From positions 434,001 to 498,000 of the forward strand of contig NZ_BJOV01000005.1 of NCBI RefSeq assembly GCF_009932475.1: a stretch of 64,000 nucleotides of DNA, written 5' to 3'. Position numbers and translations under genes: made by a program. Numbering within the stretch: the first letter of the stretch is position 1; each line of letters starts with the position of its first letter. Below, piece by piece: positions 1-8,033 of the stretch. The stretch is from Gordonia spumicola (GTDB taxonomy: Bacteria; Actinomycetota; Actinomycetes; Mycobacteriales; Mycobacteriaceae). Under the pieces are notes generated by a model that was not told the origin of the DNA, ran no database searches, and worked only from the letters and a program-made list of their open reading frames with translations.

Positions 1-1393
1 GGCCTTCGGGGTTGAGCGCAGCGTCAAATGCTTTCAGGTGTTCGGCGTCTGGCCATGTACGCGGGCTATCACAGGTTGCATCGAACCACATCCAAGATGC
101 GGCGAGCCGGGCGCAGCCATCGAAGTTCCGGGCGGCTGCGGGCAGGGTGCCGACCAGGTCCGGCGGGGCGGCTTCAATCCGTCTTAACGCGTCGCGGCGC
201 TCACGGTAGTTGACGAGCTCGTCGAGGCATAGAGCTCGCGCCAGATTCATCGCATGGGCAATGTCGCTCTCGCGGTGGAAGATCGGAGTCCATTTCGGCC
301 ACGCCCCTATGCAAATCGAGTAGCTACCAGCTTTCGTCAGACGGTAGGTCGGCTCGTCGGCAAGGCTCCAATGATCGCGCAACCGAACACATTGACTGAG
401 AAGTAGCGCGACTCTGGAACGCCACAACCACTGGGCGGGGTCGAGCACGAACGGTTCGCCTTCTTGCCGGTAGATCCCTGGGATGTGGTCAAGCGTCAAT
501 TGCGTATGGCCAAGCGCCAGCCGCATCAGATCTTCGCCGCGTGGATGGCGGACTGAGCTCTTCGGTAACCGCATGGTCTTGACAGTCTTCGCGCCTGTGC
601 GGAGTACCCGTCGAGTGAAGACCTGCGAATCGGGTATTTCAGAATTCTCTGGTCGGACAGGAGTGGGACGTGGATGTGGAGATACTCGTGGTGTCAGCCA
701 CGTTCGCTGTTCTTCCCAGGCCATTGCGATGGCCAGTGCACGAACGGCAGGAGATCGCGGTAGCTCTTCCTCGGACTCGTGACTCGTCGCAAGATCTGCC
801 GTCGCAGTGGTCACCAACTGAGCATCAGCTGGGATCCAGTGTGCAGATCCTCGACTGAGCCGACGAGCCACCGAGGGTAGTTCCGCACGGAGACACTCAA
901 GTCGGTCGAGTGCATCGAAGTCAGTCGTAGATCTGTGTGCAGCGGACGAGACCTCCTTGCAGACCGACAGAATCCGATTGGGAACTCTGGTCAACTGCGC
1001 AGTGCCACTACCGGGCATCCCGATGAGGTGCCCGCAGTAGAAGCAGACCGGAGACAGAGCCAAAGCCCACTCTCGCCGTGCCACTCCGTTTGGGGCGCAA
1101 CGGCAATGCTGACCCCACTCACTTGCCAGCCAGCCTTCCTTCGCGAGCACTCGACTATGGCAGTCATCAAGGGTCATCGCCGAAATGCGCGAGAATGGCT
1201 GGCGCGTCAGCGTGGCCAGGTGCCGCAGAATCGGCTCGTAGTCAGACGCTGATCGCGATAACTGACTTCGACCAAGGATCTTGGTGACGGTGGTGCAATT
1301 CGCCGTCGCCGCGCGCAATACGAAGGACTCCAGCGATTCATCGTCGGCTGGAATCGGTCGAGCAGGCAGATAGCCGATACGAGGCTCTCGCAT
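1..1393 (-). CDS. tniQ: TniQ/TnsD-family transposon targeting protein (partial, open at window edge)
   Basis: Read from ATG at 1393 the frame stays open for at least 464 codons and leaves the window. The N-terminus (MREPRIGYLPARPIPADDES, then LESFVLRAA) has the P-x-x-DESL-x-S-F-x-x-R pattern that opens TniQ proteins. A likely zinc site follows at C97, C99, C117, C120 (with H122), matching the TniQ knuckle. A GGAAGGGG ribosome site lies 7 bases before the ATG. TniQ proteins choose the target site and bridge to TnsC. The gene follows tnsC with a 32-bp gap and is the last of the tnsA-B-C operon. The length already exceeds a short TniQ, so it may be a TnsD-like long form. The family call is firm; the full size is unknown. 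Confidence 0.85.
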   Translation of the reverse strand, partial: MREPRIGYLPARPIPADDESLESFVLRAATANCTTVTKILGRSQLSRSASDYEPILRHLATLTRQPFSRISAMTLDDCHSRVLAKEGWLASEWGQHCRCAPNGVARREWALALSPVCFYCGHLIGMPGSGTAQLTRVPNRILSVCKEVSSAAHRSTTDFDALDRLECLRAELPSVARRLSRGSAHWIPADAQLVTTATADLATSHESEEELPRSPAVRALAIAMAWEEQRTWLTPRVSPHPRPTPVRPENSEIPDSQVFTRRVLRTGAKTVKTMRLPKSSVRHPRGEDLMRLALGHTQLTLDHIPGIYRQEGEPFVLDPAQWLWRSRVALLLSQCVRLRDHWSLADEPTYRLTKAGSYSICIGAWPKWTPIFHRESDIAHAMNLARALCLDELVNYRERRDALRRIEAAPPDLVGTLPAAARNFDGCARLAASWMWFDATCDSPRTWPDAEHLKAFDAALNPEG

Positions 1394-1425
1394 GGATAGC
1401 CCCCTTCCGTTGTCTGCCGGTGACA

Positions 1426-2508
1426 TCACACCCTGCTCTGCTTGCTGCGGCGCCGAAGATCGATTTCCGCCTCTGCTGCGTGCGCTCGTTTACTGAGGCG
1501 GACTTCCTTCAGGTGTTCTGGGTTGATCGTGTGCGTGCCGTCGGCGATCGCTGCAAGTGTCGCAATGCGGAGGAGGCGTGTCGCGTCACCGACGTAGCCC
1601 TGAGATCGCTTCCAGATGGGCCCCGCGAGCTGTGAAGTGAGAAGCCCTTCGCTTGCCCGAGGGAGATGCGGAAGGAGATAACCTTCCAGCCCGTAGAGCA
1701 GTTGCTGCCACGCGTGTTGCTCCTCCGAAGTCTCGATTCCGTAAGGACTGAAGCTCATTGGCTGGAGGCGGCCGATAAGCTGGGCATCGCTCATGGCTTC
1801 ACTGGATTCGAGGTCTGTCCCAACCAGAATTAAGCTGGCGTTGAATTCGCCGAGCTCGGTGTTCATGTACTTCACGTGATCGAGGACCTCCCGGCCGCCC
1901 TTCCAGTTGGTACGCAGTAGATGGAAGTCGTCGATGAGAAGGGTGCGCACGCCGTGGCGTGCCAATGCCCTGACCGCGGCGGTTGACGTCTGGTGGGCGG
2001 CGCCGCTGGCGGATAAGCGGAAGAAGTCAAGGACTTGGGAGTTGAATCCTTTGACCATCGAGCCAGATTGCAGGTTGACCCAAACGACGGGGCATAGGTC
2101 TGCGTCGATCGTTGGCTGAGGGTTCCACGTGGGCAGTTCTGCAGGGCCTTTCGGTGCGCCTACGATCCATTCCACGTATTTCCTTGTGGCCCAGCGGCGG
2201 ACCGCCGTGCTCTTCCCGAGCGTGCTTGCGCCTGTGACCGACGCTATTGCCTTCGCACCGGGGCCCGTTTCAGAATTCTCCTGCACGATCTCAGTGAGTC
2301 GGTCTGCGACTGCGCGGGTCTCGGCCGTTTCGACGTAGAGTCCATTCATCCATTGACGCAGCGCATCGACCGCCCGCGAGCGGTCCTCGGATGTCATCCT
2401 GTCCCAACCAGCCGACGTGTACAGAGGTGGTTCTGGCAACTCCGTTTTGGTGCAAGCCAAATGCCAAGCGAGAGAGTCCATCAGGAGTCGGCCCGCATCG
2501 TCGGCCAC
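1426..2508 (-). CDS. tnsC: TnsC/TniB-type AAA+ transposition regulator
   Basis: This 360-residue ATPase passes the target signal from TniQ to the transposase. It has a Walker A motif (GASTLGKST, near residue 95), a Walker B motif (TLLIDDFHLL, near residue 190) and a sensor-like ILVGTDLES stretch, in the order and length of TniB/TnsC proteins. The GTG at 2508 overlaps tnsB by 28 bp. An ATG at 2481 (codon 10) overlaps the tnsB stop by one base as TGATG and is an equally good start, which would give 351 residues. The gene is co-directional with tnsB upstream and tniQ downstream, so the four form one operon. No broken motif is seen. Confidence 0.9.
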   Translation of the reverse strand: MADDAGRLLMDSLAWHLACTKTELPEPPLYTSAGWDRMTSEDRSRAVDALRQWMNGLYVETAETRAVADRLTEIVQENSETGPGAKAIASVTGASTLGKSTAVRRWATRKYVEWIVGAPKGPAELPTWNPQPTIDADLCPVVWVNLQSGSMVKGFNSQVLDFFRLSASGAAHQTSTAAVRALARHGVRTLLIDDFHLLRTNWKGGREVLDHVKYMNTELGEFNASLILVGTDLESSEAMSDAQLIGRLQPMSFSPYGIETSEEQHAWQQLLYGLEGYLLPHLPRASEGLLTSQLAGPIWKRSQGYVGDATRLLRIATLAAIADGTHTINPEHLKEVRLSKRAHAAEAEIDLRRRSKQSRV

Positions 2509-4673
2509 GGGACGTCGAGGATGTCCAAGGGAACGTCGTCCTGGGGTGAATCGGTATGGGGCGTCTTGGTGCGTGCTTCGTTGCCGCCCGACTGAGTGGC
2601 TTCGTCGCGGGTTGCACCTTGGGCTGCCTGAGCTTCTTCGTGGTCTTTGCGCGATTGTTCAACTCTGCGGTGCGCGGCTGACAGTTTGGCAGTCCAGTCA
2701 GTTGGAACGGGCCCAGAGGTGAGTTCCGTGAGCTCGTCGAGGATCTGCCGCTGCGCTGAGCCCCGACTCAGAATGTGGTTGCCGCCGCGTTCGCGGACGC
2801 GCCGCCTAACAGCCTGAACGATCGTATCGGTCATCGGCGCGTCAGTGAAGAAAGATCCTCGCCACGCAACGGGGCGTACACGGCCGGTCTCGGGGTGCGG
2901 GAACCAGATGCTCGACAAGTCGTGCGGGTCGACAAGAAAGGGAACCTTGTTGTCGTCGTCCCTGAACTGGCCCCGTGCGACATTCCGAAAATCATCGAGC
3001 AGCTTGCCGTCGTAGACCATCTCAGCAAACTCGACACCTGCGACTCCGACTGTGCCCCACTTGACCGGAAGCATCTGATAGATCATGTCTGCACGCTGCG
3101 GTACGTCGATACGGCCGGTGACGTCGAGCATGATGTCCCAGAGCTCCAAAGGACTGGTGCGAGCGGTGGGCTCACCACCGATAACCAAGCCTGTGTGCCA
3201 CGACCGGTGGTAGTCCAAGGCGACGAATCGCCGAAGGTGTTCTTCCAGTTCGGCGGCCGTGACCAATGCCTCCTCGGCGACCAATCGACCGCGCTCCGAG
3301 GTATTGCGACCTTTGTAGCCGGGGAGCTGTTGAACGGCCCGTTGTAGCGTCTCGTGCCAGCGTTCAACGTGGGGGTTGTCCGTTGGCTTCTTCCCGCGAC
3401 TGAGCAACAAGTCAATCCCGAAGTCGCGCAGAATCGCGCGGAAGTGATCGGACACGAAGATCGAACCGTGGTCGGCGCGGATCGCGTCCGGCATGACGCC
3501 AGGGATGTGGTGCTCTCCTTGAAGCGTAGTGAAATCGGGTGCAACACTTCTGCGCCCAACGTTGACCGCGACATCAGAAGCGTCGACGACTTGGGGCAAA
3601 CCGGCCCAGCGCCAGTGACTGATGGTGGTGCCCTCCACCATCATCGAGAACGGGCGGCAGATGTCGTAGAGAAGTAGCCCGGCATCGATTCCATCGGCGC
3701 TCTTCGGCACCACGCGCAGTGCGAGGACCACTCTGGTGGCGACGTCGATTGCAGTGAGGATTTCGACGCTGAAGGGTCGCCCGAGAAGCGGGTCGTATAC
3801 GAGGTTGTCCGCCCTCGTGGCGTCGATGGCGACTATTTGCCCAGGCCTGATTGCGGGGAAGTGCTCTTTGCCCGACACGCGCTGTAGCGACCGGCTTCTC
3901 TGGGTGCGGGTTGTTGCGCCCGCGCCCCGTTTGAGGTGCGCGAGATACTCTGCCGTCAGACGCTGCGGCGTGGAGACATCCACGTGCCCTGCACGCTTGA
4001 GCTCAACCTTGATCCGCCGATCAAGCTCGCTGATGTTGGCGTCCGCCCGATCTCCGTCCAGGGTGGCGAAGACCAACTCAGCAACAGTCCGATAGCGCTC
4101 ATCGATTCGCTCCCACGTCTGTTCGCGACGCAGGGATCTGGCATCGAGGAGCCCGAGTAGTCCGTCGCGTTTCCATGCACGCACCCAGTTGCGGATGGTG
4201 CTGTCGACCGGAGCCGATCGCTTGATCTCACCGTTCGCGATGCGGCGTTGTAGGGCACGATCTCCCACAGCTTCTTGCTGCAACGCGACCGCCATCGCGC
4301 GACAGCGCGCCGCCTCGGAGACGCCGAAGCCTTCGCCGAAGGGTGGGCGCGGTTCGCCATCGCGCGCGAGTTCGGCGTGACCGTCCCGGTAGCCGGTCAG
4401 TATCTCATGCACGATTTCAAGTTTGTCGAGGGCGGCTCGGCGCGTTTCCTCAGACAGGCCATCCCAGTACGGGCGGAGCGCCGGTCTGATTGGCGCTACA
4501 TCGCCATCGACCACGACTCGCACCTCTGCGAGTTCGGGCCAATCGACGTGCAAGGAATCGCCGACGCTGGTGCGGAGGTCTACGCCGGCCGCTGATACCG
4601 CTGTCACCAGACCGGTTCCCCACTCAGTCAGAAGTCGGCCACCGACCTCAACCACTGTGCGACTTGTGTCCAC
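2481..4673 (-). CDS. tnsB: TnsB/TniA-type DDE transposase
   Basis: This 730-residue retroviral-type integrase/transposase makes the strand-transfer cuts at the transposon ends. The N-terminal half carries helix-turn-helix-like DNA-binding segments (for example STIRNWVRAWKRDGLLGLLD). The catalytic core shows the three acidic residues: D in VAIDATRAD near residue 283, D in IRADHGSIF near 401 and E in NPHVERWHETLQ near 437. A Mu-type C-terminal beta-barrel region follows (VKWGTVGVAGVEF). The length fits TnsB/TniA. The start is GTG at 4673, which shares its G with the tnsA stop codon (TAGTG), so the two genes are translationally coupled. The basic, low-complexity C-terminus after about residue 670 probably contacts TnsC, as in relatives. 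Confidence 0.92.
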   Translation of the reverse strand: MDTSRTVVEVGGRLLTEWGTGLVTAVSAAGVDLRTSVGDSLHVDWPELAEVRVVVDGDVAPIRPALRPYWDGLSEETRRAALDKLEIVHEILTGYRDGHAELARDGEPRPPFGEGFGVSEAARCRAMAVALQQEAVGDRALQRRIANGEIKRSAPVDSTIRNWVRAWKRDGLLGLLDARSLRREQTWERIDERYRTVAELVFATLDGDRADANISELDRRIKVELKRAGHVDVSTPQRLTAEYLAHLKRGAGATTRTQRSRSLQRVSGKEHFPAIRPGQIVAIDATRADNLVYDPLLGRPFSVEILTAIDVATRVVLALRVVPKSADGIDAGLLLYDICRPFSMMVEGTTISHWRWAGLPQVVDASDVAVNVGRRSVAPDFTTLQGEHHIPGVMPDAIRADHGSIFVSDHFRAILRDFGIDLLLSRGKKPTDNPHVERWHETLQRAVQQLPGYKGRNTSERGRLVAEEALVTAAELEEHLRRFVALDYHRSWHTGLVIGGEPTARTSPLELWDIMLDVTGRIDVPQRADMIYQMLPVKWGTVGVAGVEFAEMVYDGKLLDDFRNVARGQFRDDDNKVPFLVDPHDLSSIWFPHPETGRVRPVAWRGSFFTDAPMTDTIVQAVRRRVRERGGNHILSRGSAQRQILDELTELTSGPVPTDWTAKLSAAHRRVEQSRKDHEEAQAAQGATRDEATQSGGNEARTKTPHTDSPQDDVPLDILDVPWPTMRADS

Positions 4674-5401
4674 TACGCCACCAGTCCCGCGCGCACTGGC
4701 GTTTCCATCGTCAATCGCTTCGAGAGGTTGGTATCCAGCTCACCGGACCAGACCATGTGCCAGACCACGGCGATGGCCTCCCCGTTTCCGGTATCCAGAC
4801 GAAATAGGGAGCCCAGAGTCGCGGCGTCGTTACTTGCTTCCTTCCCGATCTCGCCAGCCACCTGGTCATACCAGGAAGGCCTTCGGCGGTAGCCGTGCAG
4901 CCACAGAAGGTTTAGGCGTTCTACGCGGTCGAGTCCGTTGAATACCTCGTGACGCCATCCCACATTCGCGCAGGCGGCCTCGACCATTGCGACCTGAAGC
5001 TTGAATTTGTCGTCCATCTTGTGCGGCAGGCGTGCATTCCAGAGCGTTACCGCCCCGGTGTCGTCAAGGCTGAGTAAGTCGGGCGTGTTTTTCGCCGAGG
5101 ACGATCCGCCCCGCTTCAGCTGACACGGTTGCGGTATCAGCGCGACGATATCGTTGAGCCGGTCCAGGCGTCGCAAGAGGTCATGCTCGAGGCCCGACTC
5201 GAGTTCTAGGTGGTCGCGCATGGTCAGTGAATACGCAGTGACAGGTATGTGCCGGTGACGTTCCGAGGATCGAGGCTTGCGAATCGGAACTACACGTGCG
5301 AGATCCGGCGGACCGTCGGACCGCCAGTTCAACACGCGGGACACCTTGTCGCCAGCGAATCGGAACCGCCACGTCACCGCCGCGCGGGAACTCTCGGTCA
5401 A
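4673..5401 (-). CDS. tnsA: TnsA-like heteromeric transposase endonuclease subunit
   Basis: TnsA cuts the 5' ends of the element so that transposition is cut-and-paste rather than replicative. This 242-residue protein has the restriction-fold core SGLEHDLLRRLD (E72), TPDLLSL (D108) and a third strand LWNAR, where R124 occupies the place of the usual catalytic lysine and N122 that of the glutamine. My memory is that actinobacterial relatives also tend to have arginine here, so it may still be active. The start is TTG at 5401, chosen because GGAGG ends 6 bases before it; no better in-frame start exists. It is the first gene of the operon, and its stop overlaps the tnsB start by one base. Confidence 0.8.
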   Translation of the reverse strand: MTESSRAAVTWRFRFAGDKVSRVLNWRSDGPPDLARVVPIRKPRSSERHRHIPVTAYSLTMRDHLELESGLEHDLLRRLDRLNDIVALIPQPCQLKRGGSSSAKNTPDLLSLDDTGAVTLWNARLPHKMDDKFKLQVAMVEAACANVGWRHEVFNGLDRVERLNLLWLHGYRRRPSWYDQVAGEIGKEASNDAATLGSLFRLDTGNGEAIAVVWHMVWSGELDTNLSKRLTMETPVRAGLVA

Positions 5402-5424
5402 GTGACACCTCCGCTTCCGCAGGA

Positions 5425-5449
5425 ATTAGCACCAAATCTAGCAAGAAAT
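5425..5449 (+). repeat. Tandem TnsB-site-like repeats upstream of tnsA
   Basis: Two adjacent copies, ATTAGCACCAAAT (5425-5437) and CTAGCAAGAAAT (5438-5449), share TAGCA-x-x-AAAT. The same word occurs at 6515-6527 (ATTAGCAGGAAAT) and, inverted, near the terminus at 6629-6640. They lie just upstream of tnsA, where transposase binding could repress the operon. The spacing is shorter than the roughly 20-bp TnsB sites of Tn7, so this is a candidate only. Confidence 0.4.
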
Positions 5450-5573
5450 CGAGGTCGAAGGGCTACTAAGGGAGCAAGTCGACAATCGGTCAGCGAGGCA
5501 TTTCGGGTGATAGGCCGACGTCTCCTTCGCCCCATCAGCGGTCCGTGTCGGAAGGCTGCGATAGGTTGCTCCC

Positions 5574-6392
5574 ATGGCCAAAGGCAATCAGGTCGCTCCG
5601 TCGACGAAGTTCGAGCAGACGCTGCAGGCATCGGCTCAGCTGCCGGGTGTGCAGATCAACCGGGAGGCCTTCCTCCGCAGAGAGCTGAAGCGATACTGCA
5701 CCGACGAGCAGATCAAACTCGCTATCGCCACAACACCGGCCGAAGCAGGCGTAACACCTCAAGTGATCGACAAGATCGCCAACAGCGTGATCAAGTTCGA
5801 GACCGGCAAGGTGACGACACTTTCCACGGCAGCCGGCATCCCTGGAGGCCTCGCAGCGATCGGCACGGTCCCGGCTGATATCGCGCAGTACTATGGGCAC
5901 CTTCTTCGCGTCGTCCAGAAGCTCGCCTACATCTACAGCTGGCCGGAGCTCTTCGACGACAGCGCCGACGGAATGGACTCCGCGACCGAAAGCATGCTCA
6001 CGCTGTTCATCGGCGTGATGTTTGGCGTGAACGCGGCCCAGGCCGGCGTGGCGCAAGTCTCGAAGTTGATCGCAAGTGAAGTGGCCAGGAAGCTGCCGCA
6101 GAAGGCTCTCACCAAGGGTGCGATATATCCGGTGGTCAAGAAGGTTGCAGGGCTCCTGGGCATTCAGATGACCAAGCAGGTCTTCGCCAAGAGCGCAGCC
6201 AAGGTCGTGCCGCTGGTAGGCGCGGTTGTCTCGGGAAGCCTGACCTTCGTCACGTTCATGCCGATGTCGAAGCGGCTCCAGAAGCACCTCGCAACCCTTC
6301 CGCTGACCAAGCCCGGTCACGGAGTCACCGAGCAAGCGTCGAATCCGCCGAGCACATCCCCAAAACCAGCACCAACGTCATCTGCGAATTAG
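5574..6392 (+). CDS. EcsC-domain protein, transposon cargo
   Basis: A 272-residue protein whose central part (GIPGGLAAIGTVPADIAQYY, then GHLLRVVQKLAYIYSWPEL) matches what I know of EcsC-family proteins, a group of uncertain function named after a Bacillus exporter locus. Hydrophobic stretches lie near residues 85-105, 140-155 and 215-235, so it probably associates with the membrane. The C-terminal 30 residues are a polar Pro/Ser/Thr tail. It is transcribed away from tnsA, lies inside the element 264 bp from the terminus and has no partner gene, so it is single-gene cargo between tnsA and the right end. The ribosome site before ATG 5574 is weak (AGG, distant). A defence or membrane-stress role is only a guess from its location. 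Confidence 0.65.
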   Translation: MAKGNQVAPSTKFEQTLQASAQLPGVQINREAFLRRELKRYCTDEQIKLAIATTPAEAGVTPQVIDKIANSVIKFETGKVTTLSTAAGIPGGLAAIGTVPADIAQYYGHLLRVVQKLAYIYSWPELFDDSADGMDSATESMLTLFIGVMFGVNAAQAGVAQVSKLIASEVARKLPQKALTKGAIYPVVKKVAGLLGIQMTKQVFAKSAAKVVPLVGAVVSGSLTFVTFMPMSKRLQKHLATLPLTKPGHGVTEQASNPPSTSPKPAPTSSAN

Positions 6393-6514
6393 ACGAGCTC
6401 ATCCCACAAGCCAATCGCCGATAGCCTGCCGCCAGCCGCCGGTCACTTCAGCCCCTTCGTCGCCCGGTTTCACCCGCGCACTCGGCGATTTCCAGGAATA
6501 GATTCCCCGGCAAA

Positions 6515-6656
6515 ATTAGCAGGAAATCATACCGAAACGCGGGCTACGGGCAACGCTCGCCTGACCATGTTTGCCCTAGTCAGGGCGATTCTTACGCCGT
6601 GATCAGGCTTGTTAAACAAGCGGGACCACCTTGCTAATCTTCGCTGCATCTCGACA
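6515..6656 (+). repeat. Right end of the Tn7-like element with putative TnsB sites
   Basis: The terminal 142 bp hold ATTAGCAGGAAAT (6515-6527, plus orientation), a near-palindrome CTTGTTAAACAAG (6608-6620), CCTTGCTAATCT (6629-6640, the same word in the opposite orientation) and the GACA terminus at 6653-6656. The stretch 6393-6514 between the cargo stop and these sites shows no gene. Confidence 0.5.
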
Positions 6657-7058
6657 GGCAAGACGTATGCGTTCGCCTACGTGTACGGCTCCGACCAGAT
6701 CTCGGTGCTCGGGGATGAGAAGGACGGCGCGGCGAAGCTGTTCTCCGGGCTGGGCATGAAGATCGCGCCCGCTCTGATCCGCGAATCGGTGAAGTCCGGG
6801 CAGCCGCGAGTCCAACTCAGCACCGAGAACATCAACCTGCTCGACGCCGACGTCCTCGTGATCGCCAGCCAGACGCCGAAGCTGCAGGACCGGCTGGTCG
6901 CGCTGCCCGGCTACCGCAATCTGCGCGCGGTGAAGGACGACGCGGTCGCCATGATGTCGATCGTGCAGATCACCGGCCTCAACGAGCCGTCCCCGAGCTC
7001 GATTCCGTACGCGTTCGCTCAGATGCGACCGGCGTTGGCCGCCGCGGCCGACGAGTAG
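6657..7058 (+). pseudogene. 3' remnant of an iron-siderophore ABC transporter binding protein, split by the transposon
   Basis: The frame from 6657 encodes GKTYAFAYVYGSDQISVLGD and continues to a normal C-terminus (LRAVKDDAVAMMSIVQITGL, then NEPSPSSIPYAF), which is the C-terminal lobe of a FecB/FepB-type solute-binding protein. About 134 codons remain; the family usually has 300-350. The 5' part, including the lipoprotein signal, was separated by the transposon that ends at 6656. A TTG at 6609 inside the transposon end could start the frame, but this would give a leaderless lobe with no function. The permease genes follow with no gap (TAG then GTG at 7059), so it was the first gene of a siderophore uptake operon. 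Confidence 0.85.
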
Positions 7059-8033
7059 GTGGGCTCGGGCAACAGGACGAGCGTCCGGATCGTCGGTCTC
7101 CTCGCGTTCGCGGTGCTGCTGGCCGCGGCCGTTGTCGCGTCGATCGCGATCGGCGCGCGGGACCTTCCCCTCGGTGTCGTGTGGGAGGCCCTGCGCGAGC
7201 GCGGGGGGACCGATGAAGCGGCAGGCATCGTCCACGGTCTCCGAATCCCGCGCACCGTGCTCGGACTGATGGTCGGCGCGGCGATCGGAGCGGCGGGTGC
7301 GCTCAGCCAGGGCCACACCCGGAACCCGCTCGCCGATCCGGGAATCCTCGGCGTCTACCTGCTGAACATCACGAGCCCGATGCAGTACACGTGGTTCGGG
7401 CTGCTCGGGGCGGTCGTCGCGGCGGGTCTCGTGTTCTACTTCGCGTCGCTCGGGCGCGGGGCGAACCCGCTGACATTGATCCTGGCGGGCACGGGCCTCA
7501 CCGCCGTGCTCGTGGCGATCACGTCCGCCATCGTGCTCATCGACACCGCGTCGCTCGACGCGTGGCGCTTCTGGCAGGTCGGCGCGGTGTCGGGTCGCGG
7601 CTGGGACGTCATCTACGCGGCCGCACCGTTCATCGCGGCGGGTGCGGTGCTCGCGATCGCGAGCGGGCGACACCTCAACGTGCTGGCGCTCGGCGACGAC
7701 GTCGCGTCGGCCCTCGGCTCGCGCATCGGCGTCTCCCGGACCGTCGGCGTCGTGGCGATCACGCTGCTCGTCGGCGCCGCGACGGCGGCCTGCGGGCCGA
7801 TCGTGTTCCTCGGTCTCATCGCCCCGCACATCGCCCGGTTCGTCACCGGGCCGGACTACCGGTGGATCGTCCCGTACTCGGCTCTCATCGGATCGGTGGT
7901 GCTGCTGTGGTGCGACGTGCTCGGCCGTGTCGTCGCTCGGCCCGGCGAACTGCAGGTCGGCATCGTGGTCGCAGCAGTGGGCTCACCGTTCTTCATCGTC
8001 CTGATCCGCGCACGGAACCCGGTGTCGGTGTGA
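7059..8033 (+). CDS. FecCD-family siderophore ABC transporter permease
   Basis: An inner-membrane permease of 324 residues for iron-siderophore import. It has the family signatures GALSQGHTRNPLADPGILGV near residues 80-100 and GPIVFLGLIAPHIAR near 248. After ILGV the sequence jumps to YLLNITSPMQYTWF; relatives have about a dozen more residues here, beginning NAGA. This suggests a small in-frame deletion in a membrane segment, so activity is doubtful. The GTG start directly follows the stop of the disrupted binding-protein gene, and the stop overlaps the next permease by 4 bp. No ATPase gene follows, so the transporter is incomplete in this window. Confidence 0.85.
   Translation: MGSGNRTSVRIVGLLAFAVLLAAAVVASIAIGARDLPLGVVWEALRERGGTDEAAGIVHGLRIPRTVLGLMVGAAIGAAGALSQGHTRNPLADPGILGVYLLNITSPMQYTWFGLLGAVVAAGLVFYFASLGRGANPLTLILAGTGLTAVLVAITSAIVLIDTASLDAWRFWQVGAVSGRGWDVIYAAAPFIAAGAVLAIASGRHLNVLALGDDVASALGSRIGVSRTVGVVAITLLVGAATAACGPIVFLGLIAPHIARFVTGPDYRWIVPYSALIGSVVLLWCDVLGRVVARPGELQVGIVVAAVGSPFFIVLIRARNPVSV

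Larger units (their letters stand above)
1..6656 (-). mobile_element. Tn7-like transposon, right part (left end outside window)
   Basis: The transposition genes tnsA, tnsB, tnsC and tniQ lie in that order on the minus strand, and an EcsC-domain cargo gene sits between tnsA and the terminus. I place the right terminus at 6656: read inward from there the minus strand begins TGTCGAGATGCAGCG, and TGTC/GACA ends are usual for Tn7 and Tn5053 relatives. The plus strand immediately beyond encodes GKTYAFAYVYGSDQ, the middle of a siderophore-binding protein, so a gene was split exactly here. The next five bases, GGCAA (6657-6661), should be the target duplication. The other end, and any further cargo, lie to the left of the window. 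The element looks visibly richer in A/T than the genes after 7000. Confidence 0.8.

Noticed and set aside
5400..5450. The transposon terminus lying just upstream of tnsA, with the EcsC gene outside the element
   Set aside because: No TGTC end is found here, and the host gene is clearly interrupted at 6656. Kept only as a possible older end.
6609..7058. An apparently complete 149-codon gene starting in the transposon end
   Set aside because: Its first 16 codons are transposon sequence from a TTG; the rest is only the C-terminal lobe of a binding protein, so it is a remnant.
7391..8029. N-terminal extension of the second FecCD gene
   Set aside because: It is an out-of-frame Arg-rich read of the first permease; the GTG at 8030 with a 4-bp overlap is the natural start.
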